The notes under the pieces were generated by a model. That model made no database searches, was not told the origin of the DNA, and was given only the letters and a program-made list of their open reading frames with translations. Of a stretch of DNA of 64,000 nt, positions 48,352-58,833 are shown piece by piece. Positions within the stretch are counted from its first letter, which is position 1; every line of letters begins with the position of its first letter. The translations under genes and the position numbers were made by a program. This DNA comes from Bilabrum cf. latius (Eukaryota > Bigyra: Bicosoecida > Bigyra > Bicosoecida): NCBI GenBank assembly GCA_965178125.1, contig OZ237735.1:496001-560000 (forward strand). The letters are read 5' to 3'.

Positions 48352-48499
48352 AGTTGATTTTACTTCAAGTACGTTGATATGAGAAGAAAGCTCCATGGTG
48401 AAGAAGCGCCAGACTTGAATGTAACGTGTGAATAATCGTTTTTGGTCCAAATCGGTTTCCTGCAGATTCCGTGGAAGCCCAGTTGTGCAGATACCTAGG
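48352..48499. promoter_or_regulatory. Shared upstream region of the cystatin and LKR/SDH genes
   Basis: 148 bp between divergent ATGs. If LKR/SDH has a further upstream exon, this region would also hold it. Inferred from layout. Confidence 0.4.
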
Positions 48500-51400
48500 A
48501 TGCAGCCACTGTATGCAGGAAACGGAATCGTTGCGATTCGTAGAGAAGACAAGAACAAGTGGGAAAGAAGGGTGAGAAATTAAAGGTTTAAGCACGCGCC
48601 GAGCCGACTGTTGGTTATATTCACCATTCTGTCCCTGCGGTGGGCCCACTCGAATGTATAATTGTTATTGACCCTGTGATCAATAACAAAGAACAAATCT
48701 ATCGTAGCGTAGTTGCTGCGATACCCAATTGGCTGCGATGAATGTGCTCGAATTTTCAAGATCGCTCCGCCTCCAATCGTTTTGGTGTGGTACGCAGGCA
48801 CCGCTGGCTCCCGAGCATGTCGCTGCGCTGGTGTAGCGAGGCGTCCGTGTTGTTGTTCAAAAGAGTGGTAGGCGATGCTACCCTGATGGGGCGTACGCCG
48901 CTGCTGGCGCAGAAGTAAGACTTGCGACTGTTCCTACAAGGAGTTGTTGATCACTTGCAGCTCTACCGTTATGAGTTTCCCTCTGGAGTTTATGTTGGCG
49001 TATTTATCGCAGGTTCAAGAAGATATTTCAGCGGCTTCGACGGTCCTCTGCGTGAAGGAGCCTCCGATCGATCTTGTAAGGAACGCATCTGCCACATCAG
49101 CTGCCCCTGCCATCGCAATTCTGCCTCAGGGCACTCGCTGTCCGATCAATTGAAAGTACACGCATCTTTCGCAGCTCTTGTCACACCCCGGTCGCACGTG
49201 GGTGTGCTTTAGCCACACCATCAAGGCCCAGCGGAGCAACATGCCGCTCCTCGACGCGTTCCTAGCCTCTCGCCAGCGCCTGATCGACTACGAGTGCATC
49301 ACCGAGACGGGCGAGCGCAGGGGCAAGCGCCTCGTTGCTTTCGGGCGGTTCGCAGGCCTGGCCGGCGCGGTGGATTTCAACCGCGGGCTGGGTGAGCGCC
49401 TCCTGGCCCTTGGGCACTCCACCCCCTTCCTATCCACTGGCTCGTCCTACATGTACCGGAGCGCGGCAGAGGCCAAGGAGGCCGTGAAGCGGTGCGGGGA
49501 ACAGTTGGCGGATGAGGGCCTCCCTGCAGAGCTGTGTCCCTTCGTGGCGGCTTTCACAGGGGGCGGCAACGTGGCCAAAGGTGCCAAGGAGGTGTGGTTC
49601 AACCTTCCGCACGAGGTTGTCACCCCCGAGGAGCTGCCCGCTCTCATGGCGTCCTGCAAGGAGGCTGATAAGAAGCACGACGATGCAGTGGAGGCGTGGA
49701 GCCTCGCAACTGCGGACGGAAAGGCTCCTGGTCCTTCCCCCCCGGTACCAGAGCACAGGCGCAAGGTCTACATGGTCGACATTGGGAGGGAGGCCATGGT
49801 GGAGCGGAGGGGGCAAGGGGGGACGGGGGCAGTGGAAGGTGCTTCCGCTGCTTCTTCCAAGGCGAAGATCGACCGCGCGCACTACTCAGCGCACCCCGAC
49901 GAATATGATCCGATCTTCGCCCGGGACGTGCTCCCCTTCGTGAGTGCCGTGTTCATCTGCCACTACTGGGAGCCCAAGTACCCCCGTCTGTTCACCGCCG
50001 AGGACTGCGGAGAGCTGTGGCGGGCTGGACAGCTTCGGCTGGTTGGCGTGTGCGACGTGACGTGCGACTACATGGGCGCGTGCGACATGCTGACCACGTT
50101 CACCTCCATCGAGGAGCCCTTCTTTTGCGCGGACGTGGGTGCGGTTGGTGCGGCAAAGAAGCAGGCTACCGGTGGCAGCGGGGCCTCGGGAGCGGGTGAC
50201 GACGCTGTGTCGCTGGCGTCCGCTGGGGCGGGCATCGAGGTCGAGTACCAGGGCGAGGGAGAGGGCTGGCCCGTGGCCATGGGCGTGGACGCCGGGGCAA
50301 AAGCAGCCAAGGGTCTGGGCAAGGGTCCAGCAAGCCGCTGGGTGCTGTACCACGCTGTGGACCACCTGCCTTCGGAGCTGCCGAGGGACTCCACGGGTCA
50401 CTTCGGCTCAGCCCTCGTCTCGATGGTCGAGGGACTGGCCTGGGACGACCAGAACGAGTCCAAGAGCCTATTCGACAAGCCCGGCAAGGCCCAGCCGATG
50501 ACCTCCACGGAGCTTCCAGCCGTGCAGGAGGTGGCCAAGGCTCCCGTGTCTGCCCGCAAGGCTCCCGACGGCGTCTCTGCCTTGTCGAGGCTGTTAGTCG
50601 GTGCCACCATCACGTGTGCGGGCCAGCTGACGCCGGCCTACCGGTACATTGCAGCCATGCGCAACGCAGATGAGCGCGCAGCGCGCAGCATGGCCAAGTC
50701 TGGCTCAGACCAGGCGCTCTCCAGGATGGCTCAGGGCGGCTCCGACGGAGGCAAGCTCCAGGCGCAGGGCGACACGAGCAGCGTTGGAGCGGGCGTAGAC
50801 AGCCTGCAGGAAGGCAAGGGCATGCGGCCGGTGGAGGCCGTGCGCAGCTCCAGCATCGGGGACCAGCTGCTGGCGGCCGCTGGTTCCCAGCCGAGAGCAA
50901 GCCCTCTGGCAAAGCCCCCTGCAATGCGAGTCCCAGCCTCTGGGCAGCGGCGGATGGCTCGCGCACCCAGCTACACGACGATGTCCGTGCGCGGTCACTT
51001 GTTCGACAACAACGTGATCAACAAGGTGCTGGATGTGGTGGAGAAGAACAACGGCGCGGCCAACATCCTGCGGATGGAGGTGGGCAGGGACGGCGAGGAG
51101 GAGTCCATCGCCGCACTGCAGGTGTTCGTTCAGGACGGCAACAAGGCCGGGGCCCTTACCAAGATGGTGGAGCAGGTGCACTCGACGGCCAAGGAACTCG
51201 GGGCCGTCGTGGCTCCCATGGCAGTGGGGGATGCAGCAAAGGAATCTGCCGGTGCTGCCAACCGCTTGGCCAAGTTCCAACGAGGCGGCCCGGGCGATGG
51301 GGCCACCGCTGGGTGGGGCTGGGGCCTGGGAGCCGATGCCAGCGGCGCCACGCACCTCGTACCCATCCGTGCAGATGGGGCGTCTGCCGTCGATGGCAGC

Positions 51401-53290
51401 CGGGCCGTCTCCACGCCTACAAGCCTCGGCATTGCAGTAGATGAAAGGCCCGGGGGCCGAGCGGCGGGAGGGGCCATGGCCGCCGCGGCGCAAGGGCTGC
51501 CGGCAGACGTGCTCTCCTCGATGTCCCCGATGATCCCAAAGGCGATGCCTCGGGAGGCGTGGTCCAGGCGGGTCCTGCTGCTGGGCAGTGGCCTAGTGAC
51601 TGCTCCCCTTCTAGACATCATGCTGCAGGACCCAAGGAACGCCATTGTGGTTGGCAGCTTTGACGCCGTGCAGGCTGCAGAGCTGGTCGCCCGGGTAGCT
51701 GGGGGCCGACTCGGCCTGCCTGTCGCGCCTGACGGTGGCTCTGCGGATGCCTTCGCTGAGCACGGAAGGTCCGACGGCGACCAGCTTGTGGGGGGTGGCA
51801 GCGCTGCTTTCTCTCACCTTTCGAAGGACCCGATCGCGGGCAGGCGCTGCGCTGCCACGTTCATCGACGTGAACAACCAGCCCAACCGGCTGATGCAGCT
51901 CGTGAGCGGTGCCGATGTTGTCCTTTCGCTGGTGTCTGCTCCATTCCACCCGCCCGTCGCGAAGGCGTGCGTAGAGTCTGGAGTGAACATGGTGACCGCC
52001 AGCTACACCAGCCCTGCCATGAAGGAGATAGAGTCAGACGCGAAGGCGAAGGGCGTGCTGCTGCTGAACGAGTGCGGCCTCGACCCCGGGATAGATCATG
52101 CCACGGCCGCCCGGTGCGTTGACAAGGTGCGGGCGCAGGGTGGCACTGTTACGGAGTTCTCCAGCGTCTGCGGCGGACTGCCAGCTCCCGAGGCAGCCAC
52201 CAACCCGCTGGGGTACAAGTTCAGCTGGGCACCTCGGGGCGTGCTGACCGCATGCAAGAACGACTCCGCCTGGCTGGAGGGTGGTGAGGTCCGCAAGGAG
52301 CCAGGGAGCCGGTTGCTGCAGACGGCCAAGGACATGTACGTCAACCCTGCGTTCAGCCTGGAGGTGCTGCCCAATAGGGACAGCATCGCGTTCATGCAGA
52401 CGTACGGGTTTGCCCCGCCTGACGGGGCTGCGGCTGGTGGAGCTGCGGGTGCAGAGGCTCTGGCAGGGGGTGCGAAGCGCTTCTTCCGCGGAACCCTGCG
52501 CTACAAGGGATACTGCGCGCAAGCAGAGGCATGGCGTCGGCTTGGGTGGCTGTGGGAGACGGATGCCAACGGACCGGACAGGTGCATCGGACAGGACGGC
52601 TCGGGCAAGCCAACCATTGCGGCACCGTTTGCAGAAGCCAGTCTGCAGACTGACGGCGGCATCTCGCTGCGGCGATGGCTTGCCGCGTCTCTGGGGCTTG
52701 GCGGCGACAGATCGGCCGAGGCGCTGGATGCTGTGACGGACAAGGAGATGCAGGACGCGCTGGCTGCAGTCTGCGCGAAGGAGCCCGCCATCGAGCCCTC
52801 GGCTTCGCTTCGCAACATGCAGTGGCTGGGATTCTTCGGGCCCCGCGTGCTGCGGCCGCCGGCGTCTGGCCGGTTGAACGGTGGCGTGGTCGCTGAGGCA
52901 CCTCCGCTGGATGTGCTCTCGCACCTGCTGCAAACCGAGCCAGCGATGGGCTACGCTGTCAGTGAGGCCACCGGCAAGCAAGAGAGGGACATGGCCCTGA
53001 TGCGCCACGTGGTTCGCGCCGAGTACCCCGCAGCGGGCGGCAAGCCCGCTCGCAAGGTGAGGATCGACAGCACACTGATCGAGTACGGCAGCGACACGGC
53101 GGGCGGAGATTCAGCCATGGCTCGGACGGTCGGCTACTGCAGCGCCGTCGCGGCTCAGCTCGTGCTCGACGGCAAGCTCTCTGAAGTGACAGGTTGTGCC
53201 ACGCCTGTGCAGCAGGCCGTCTACGAGCCCCTGCTGGCTGGGCTCGAGAGGCTTGGCATCCGCATGGAGGAAGAGGAGCATGAAGAGTGA
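48500..53290 (+). CDS. Bifunctional lysine-ketoglutarate reductase/saccharopine dehydrogenase (AASS)
   Basis: Exons 48500-48571, 48798-48914, 49013-49075 and 49175-53290 (introns of 226, 98 and 99 nt, all phase 0), 1,455 residues. Catalyses the first two steps of lysine breakdown through saccharopine to alpha-aminoadipate semialdehyde. Exons 1-4 join to GIVAIRREDKNKWERR, APLAPEHVAALVQRGVRVVV, EVQEDISAASTVLCVKEPP and FSHTIKAQRSNMPLLDAF, the LKR N-terminus in order. The LKR domain continues with LIDYECI, AFGRFAGLAGAVDFN and FTGGGNVAKGAKE. A linker domain (RGHLFDNNVINKVLDVVE) leads to the SDH domain: RVLLLGSGLVTAPLLDIML, TFIDVNNQPNRLMQLVSGAD and LLNECGLDPGIDHATA. One TAG (48834-48836) in LV-Q-RG. 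The start codon is the least certain point; an organelle presequence could lie upstream. Confidence 0.96.
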
Positions 53291-53586
53291 GGGATCCGGT
53301 TGAGGATCATCCCAAACGGGAATGGACGTGGGGCGGTGCCGGTTGGCTGGTTTGCGTGCGCCGCCATCACCTCTGAAGATGGCCATTGCAACTGACTTCA
53401 GTTGCCAAAACAGCAGTGAATAACACGGAAGTATGAGCAAATTCAAGCAACCAGTATACCAAATTACTGTGCCAAACGACTCGACGTCTGAACATTTCCT
53501 CGAGCACGCACTGCGTCGACACAAGTAGTACCCACGCGGCCACGAGCCGATCACCTGGCAGCAGTCACACAGCGTGAAAGCACCAC

Positions 53587-55716
53587 TTACACAAGAAACG
53601 TAAAGCAGCCTGTCGGGCTCGTGCAAGACATCTTCACCATGGCATAGAACTGGAACTCGGGGAGGAGCACCTCTAGGACGCCCGGCTTGCTGGAACTGTC
53701 TCGCACAGTCACGTTCACCTGGCCGACGTGGTCAAAGGCGGACACAGAGCTGGACGAGATGCCTGGCTTTGCAACCAGCTCAACGATGGCGTTAGTCACG
53801 TTCGGAGGCCGCCGTGGTGCCCTCTCTCGCTTGCCGCACCAAGCGAAGGCATTGGTCACCGCGAGCACTGGGCTGGCGTTGGCTTGGCCGGGCACTGCGA
53901 AGACGTTCATGTGGGCGTCGATGGATTGAGGGGGAACTGGCACCCCACTCACACCCCCTTCTGAGTCGGTTGCTGCCTGCATTGCCGAGTTGTACTTGAG
54001 CGCGGCTGGCGGTGCCCCGACCGCATCGGTGATCATTGCCCGCAGCTTCGCAGCCGCCCCCGGTCGCTTGGTAGCGTCCAGCCAGTCTCCCGTAGGAATG
54101 TCCGTCATGTTGACGACCTTGCCACCCGCGGCAACGTAGCTGGCCAGGGCGCTCTGCTGGTCAGCGGTGGGACGCGCCTGCTGAGGCACGACGAGGACTC
54201 TGGTCATGCCCCGCTGCAGCACGGCCTGTGGGTCAGGGGTGACGCCAGGCCCTGTCGCATTGAAATTGGGCACGGCGCCGATCTGCCAGAGGTGCGCCAC
54301 CCTCCGCGGTACGTTCCAGCGAGTGAGCGCGTGCCACGCGCCCATGGTGGCCCCCATGAGCTCCGTCCAGACCTGCTGGTCTGGCGTCGCAGGCTTGTTC
54401 ACAAGAGGCACGAGCTCGTCGCGACGCCACTCATCCATCGCGACGCTCGCCCAGCCCACCGGCTCAAGCCCATCGAGGATTCCCGCGAGCCGATTGCCCA
54501 CTTTGTACGTCTCTGCGAACAGAGTCGCGTTGGGAATCCCGCCCTCGGAGTGGTCCGGGTTCGCCACGAGACCGTACGACACCATGGCGCCTGCGCCGCA
54601 CTGCACGAAGTCAGACCCCTCCGAAGAAGCAGGGTCCCACGTGTGCGGGGGCCTACCGTACGACGCATCTCTGGACGTTGCCCAGCCCCACGAGATGAAA
54701 ATGTCCGCGTCGAAGGAGGCGTTGGCGAGGTTGCCCGCGAACCCGCGCAGGCAGGGAACACCCCTGCCCGTGTCGTACTCTATCTTTGGGACCTGCAGCA
54801 CCCCATCCTGGGCCTCCATACCCTGCCACTCGAAGAGCTCCCCGCCGCTGTCCGCGCAGGGCAGCTGGTGGGTGGAGAGGAACGGAATGGCAGGCGCTGT
54901 GCGGTTGCCTGCGGCGACGCCCATCTCGCTGGCGTTCGCGATGGTCCGAGCGATGTCCCCGTAGAACTTTGTGACCGTGTACGTGTTGTATTGCAGCACT
55001 TTCTTGTACTGCGCGGGGTCCTTGGTGGGATCCTTGGGCATGGGTTCCCCCCCCGACCATTCCTAGTACTTGGCTCGGCACGCGTCGCAGAAGCAGCCCT
55101 GTGGAGGGATGGGATACTCATCTACGTAGACGCCGTCAACGCCGGCATGATACACGAGATCATGCAGCTGGGACAGGTACGTCTCCCTCCACCCGGTGTT
55201 GATGCAAAGTCCCAAGCCGCGGCTGAAGCGTACCGGGCTGCCTTGCACGTCTCGAGAGAGCCAAGTCGGTTCATGGGCCGAGTAGTACGCGTGACAGCGA
55301 GGATAGTGGTACGCGATGAAGTGTGCTCCTGCATCATGGGCTTTCTTAGCTATCTCGACGGGGAGCTGCCGGCCAGTGTTGCGCACAATCGGAAGCAAGC
55401 CCTCCTCTGGAATCGGGGCGGATGGATACCTCATCCAGTCCCCATCTGACCCTTCGTGGGTGTGCCGCACAAACGCATGCACTCCAATTTCAGCAAAGAG
55501 CTTGGCTGCGTCATCAAAGACCGGCTTGCAAGCAGTGCTGTTGCAAAATGACTGCGCTGCGAGTCGTGTGTGCGCGTGGAACCTTGTGCTGGAATACCAC
55601 TCTGGAACTGCGTGTGAATCGCTCGTACAGCCAATGGTGGATTGTATACCCAATGCTACAATTGCTACCGCAGTACTGGTAGGTATCATGGTCGTTGCAG
55701 CTTCTGTATCGCGCAT
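53587..55716 (-). CDS. Secreted glycoside-hydrolase-like protein with beta-galactosidase-type domains
   Basis: Single frame of 709 residues (ATG 55716, TAA 53587), with one TAG (55063) read through. The N-terminus (MIPTSTAVAIVALGIQSTIG after a short polar start) looks like a signal peptide, and several N-glycosylation sites (NAS, NRT, NAT, NVT) fit secretion. The N-terminal half is barrel-like: ECMG/ELGVHAFVRHTHEG-type opening, HFIAYHYPRC, and GVDGVYVDEYPIPPQG followed by CFCDACRAKY, a Cys-rich turn seen in GH42-like and other hypothetical glycosyl hydrolases. The middle carries a trimerisation-like segment (TRVLVVPQQARPTADQQ, AAGGKVVNMTDIP). The C-terminus is beta-rich. A strong splice donor (GTAAGT) overlaps the stop codon, so a further exon is possible. 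Substrate unknown; family assignment is by pattern only. Confidence 0.68.
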
Positions 55717-55831
55717 TTGAGTCTTTCGAAAGATCGCAATCGTCACGAGTTGTCGCGAGCGGAGCTCAGCCCTTTGTAGCGACAAGGCCAAAATATTTGC
55801 GACTCCTTGTTGAAATATTGACAATCGTGAT
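55717..55831. promoter_or_regulatory. Shared upstream region of the glycoside-hydrolase-like and transpeptidase genes
   Basis: 115 bp between divergent ATGs. It contains a 12-bp palindrome TCTTTCGAAAGA at 55722-55733, 6 bp from the minus-strand start. Promoter role inferred. Confidence 0.45.
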
Positions 55832-58000
55832 ATGTCTGCCGCCTGGAAGTCACTAGCATTTGGATCACACCGCTCTCCAGTCATCGCGGGAGATGCCATG
55901 ATCTGTTGCACGCAACCCCTTGCGGCAGAAGCAGGCGCCAGGATACTTCGCGCGGGCGGGAATGCTGCAGATGCATGTGTTGCGATTGCAGCTTGCATGA
56001 ACGTGTGCGAGCCGACATCTACAGGGATAGGCGGCGACTGCTTTGCGCTCTACTACGATCCGAATGTAGACCCGTCAAAGGTGCACGCCATGAACGCCAG
56101 CGGGCGGTCGGCGGCCGCCCTTTCGCGAGACTTGGCAATTGCAGCATGCTTTCCATCTGGCGCCCCCGAAGGCGACGATCTGCTTGGGATGCCAAGCAAG
56201 CATGCCTGCTGCGTGACGGTGCCAGGCACTGCCGCAGGCTGGGACTCTACTCTATCGAAATGGGGTACCATGTCGCTGGCAACCGTGCTCGCACCCGCCA
56301 TTCAGCTGTGCGAGCGCGGTGTCCCAGTTCCCCCCATCACCGCGCGAATGTGGAAAGACGCCGAGGCCCACCTGCTCGCAGGCCCGCACCCTGCCGCCAT
56401 GCTGCTCGCCGACCACGCCTCCATGGTGGACCCCGTCTCTTCATCGAAGGGAGGCGCCGCGGGTACGGTTGAAAGTGCAAGAGACCGCCCTCGGCTGCGC
56501 GCCCCTCGCGCGGGGGAGATCCACAAGAAGCCCGGCCTGGCGAGGACCTTCAAGCTGGTTGCAGAGCGCGGCAGCAGGGACGGCTTCTACAGGGGAGAAG
56601 TCGCGGAGGCGATCGAAGCGGTTGTCAAGGGAGCGGGCGGGTGCCTGACCGCCGCAGATCTGGCAGAGCACGAGACTGAGTTCTGCGAGCCGCTCTCAGT
56701 CACCTACACGCCGGTCCTGCCATCCGACGAGGCAGCCAAGCGGATCTTCGGGGCCCCAGGGACCAGCGGCGGCGTTGGTGCAGGGAGGGGGTTCCCGGCG
56801 CGGGAGGTTCGTGTGTTTGAGTGCCCACCCAACGGATAGGGCATCACCGCGCTGATGGCGCTACAGATCCAGGAGGCCGTGCTGCGGGGGGACCCTGGAG
56901 CGGCCGAGGACTTGGCCGGCCGGGCGCTGGACGAGTCGGGTGTTGGCTAGTCCCTGGAATCATCCGCTGAGGCCGTCGTGAAAGCGGCTGCAGAGGCAGA
57001 GGGGTTCACTGCCGCCGGCGAACCTTCGTCGTGGTTCGCTCCGCTGTCACCCGCCGCGATGCACGTGCAGATAGAGGCCATGAGGCTGGCTTTCGCGGAC
57101 ACTCGCTGGCTGGTCCGAGATCCTGACGAAGCCTTCGCCGCCGCTGGAGGCAAAGGGCCCGCAAAAAAGCCCACTGGCGAACGCAAGGCAGCATTGTTGG
57201 AGTGGGAGAGCATGCTTCGGCCCGAGTATGCGGCTGCCAGGGCAAGTAAGATCTAGAGGAAACCGTGTCGCGCCGCTGTAGACGTGCGCAGGGGCTCGCC
57301 CATGGGCTCGTGCGACACGGTGTCATTCAGCGTGGTAGACGGCGAGGGCCGGGCGTGCTCGTTCATCCAGTCGAACTACGCGGGGTTCGGGACGAATTTG
57401 ATTCCGGATGGCTGGGGGTTTACCCTGCAGAACCGCGGGGCCAACTTTACTCTGCGTGAGGGTGCGCCCAACTGCGTGGGTCCTAGGAAGCGGCCCTACC
57501 ACACGATCATCCCCGGCATGGCTCTGCATGGCGAAACCGATTCGGCCACCGCTGCCCTTGGTGCCTCGGCTGCAAGCGGCGCGGCATCAGGTTCCGGCTC
57601 GGTGACGGGTCGCGCGGACAGCCGGTTGCTGTACAACTTCAGCTGCATGGGGGGCTTCATGCAGCCCCAGGGACACCTGCAGCTGCTCACAAACCTCCTG
57701 GAGTTCGGCATGCACCCCCAGGAGGCCCTGGATGCTCCTCGGTTTTGCATTCCGGCGGGGCGGGCGACGGTGCCGGGGGCAGTCCCAGGCTCGGTACTGC
57801 CTCCGCCGGTTGCCATCGAGGAAGGAGTGCCAGCAGACACTGTGGCGGCCCTGGCTGCGGCTGGCCACCAGGTCGAGGTTGTGCGGTCTTGGGGCCGCTC
57901 CGTGTTTGGCAGGGGGCAGATTGTTTGGAGAGACCGGCAGACGGGTTCGTTGTGGGGCGGCACAGATCCTCGCGGGGACGGGATCGCGATTGGCATGTGA
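55832..58000 (+). CDS. Gamma-glutamyltranspeptidase-like (Ntn hydrolase)
   Basis: Single frame of 722 residues; TAG codons at 56837, 56948 and 57254, stop TGA. Family members are made as one chain that cleaves itself to expose a catalytic Thr, and transfer or hydrolyse gamma-glutamyl groups of glutathione. The N-terminal subunit region reads AARILRAGGNAADACVAIAA and STGIGGDCFALYY; PPNG-UAG-GITALMAL is the conserved PPNGQGI motif. The predicted nucleophile is Thr496 in SCDTVSFSVVD, followed by FIQSNYAGFGTNLIPDGWGF and LQNRGANFTL, then RKRPYHTIIPGM, MGGFMQPQGHLQLLTNLLEF. These match the YwrD-like branch (DT rather than TTH nucleophile). There is no signal peptide, unlike secreted or membrane-bound enzymes, so it may act in the cytosol. 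Inserts of 30-80 residues are Gly/Ala-rich. Confidence 0.92.
56837..56839 (+). other. Diagnostic UAG codon in the transpeptidase PPNGQG motif
   Basis: TAG sits between PPNG and GITAL, where the family has Gln almost without exception. Confidence 0.85.
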
Positions 58001-58165
58001 ACGAGCGGCGCGAAGTGGCTCGGTCCGGTGGTCCACCGGTGGAGAGTTGCACTCGCCGTTGGAGTTTGCCGAGCATCTGTGTGTGCATTGACTCTGCTGT
58101 TGTGTCATTGTATTTCTGACGCAAAATATTCTATGCGGTGCATAACGAATCCGAGAGTCTTCCAT

Positions 58166-58810
58166 TCATGATGACATCGCGTATCGCGCCGCACACTACC
58201 CAATGACGCACAGGCAAAGAGCAAAGGCCGGAAACAGGCCGATGCAATACGTTACAACCTCCGTGTATACAACGACTGCGTGAGAGCAGTGTTCAAGCTT
58301 CGCAGCGCTGTGTTTGTTCCAGCTAAACCCAATCAGCAGCCAGAGTGATAAACCAAAGCTGATAAGCGCACCAATAGACACCGCGGCAATGGCAGCGCCT
58401 TGACCTGTATTAGTTCGAAGGAGCAGACCAAGGGCTGCGATACCCAGCAAGAGTAATGCGAGGCCAACATTCAGTCCACTGAGCGCTTCGACGAGGCCAT
58501 AATAGCTCGGCCAAAATTGGCTATCGCACCGGTTCGCCTGATCGCTGGAGTCCTCAGCATACGTTAAGACCAGCAAGGGCAGCCAAATTATCGTTAGGCA
58601 AGCGCAGCCCGTGAAATTCACGGAGCCCGTCTCGTTACACGCTGACGATGCCACGAGCTGCTCGTCTAGCAGCGCGTACTGCTGCTCCTCTTTATTTCTC
58701 ATTCCAAGATCAGTACTTCTCTTGTCTTGCTTAGCTGTGGTATCGAAACATGCTAGTACCAGTAGGATGAGCAGTTTGAGCAAAATCCAAGCAGGATTGC
58801 TCCTCTTCAT
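58166..58810 (-). CDS. Small multi-pass membrane protein of unknown function
   Basis: 214 residues (ATG 58810; TGA 58166, reached after a TAG at 58196). I do not recognise the family. It starts with a signal-like segment (AWILLKLLILLVLACF), then a polar region with NET and NFT glycosylation sites and cysteines, then about four membrane segments: CLTIIWLPLLVLTYA, GLNVGLALLLLGIAALGLLL, AAIAAVSIGALISFGLSLWL and VTYCIGLFPAFALCLCVIG. The pattern of a cysteine-bearing loop between segments resembles small tetraspan proteins in layout only. Its ATG lies only 23 nt downstream of the ASCC2 stop on the same strand, so it may share a transcript with ASCC2 or start within its 3' end. Confidence 0.7.
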
Positions 58811-58833
58811 CTTCACGCTCTCAATCAATCTCG

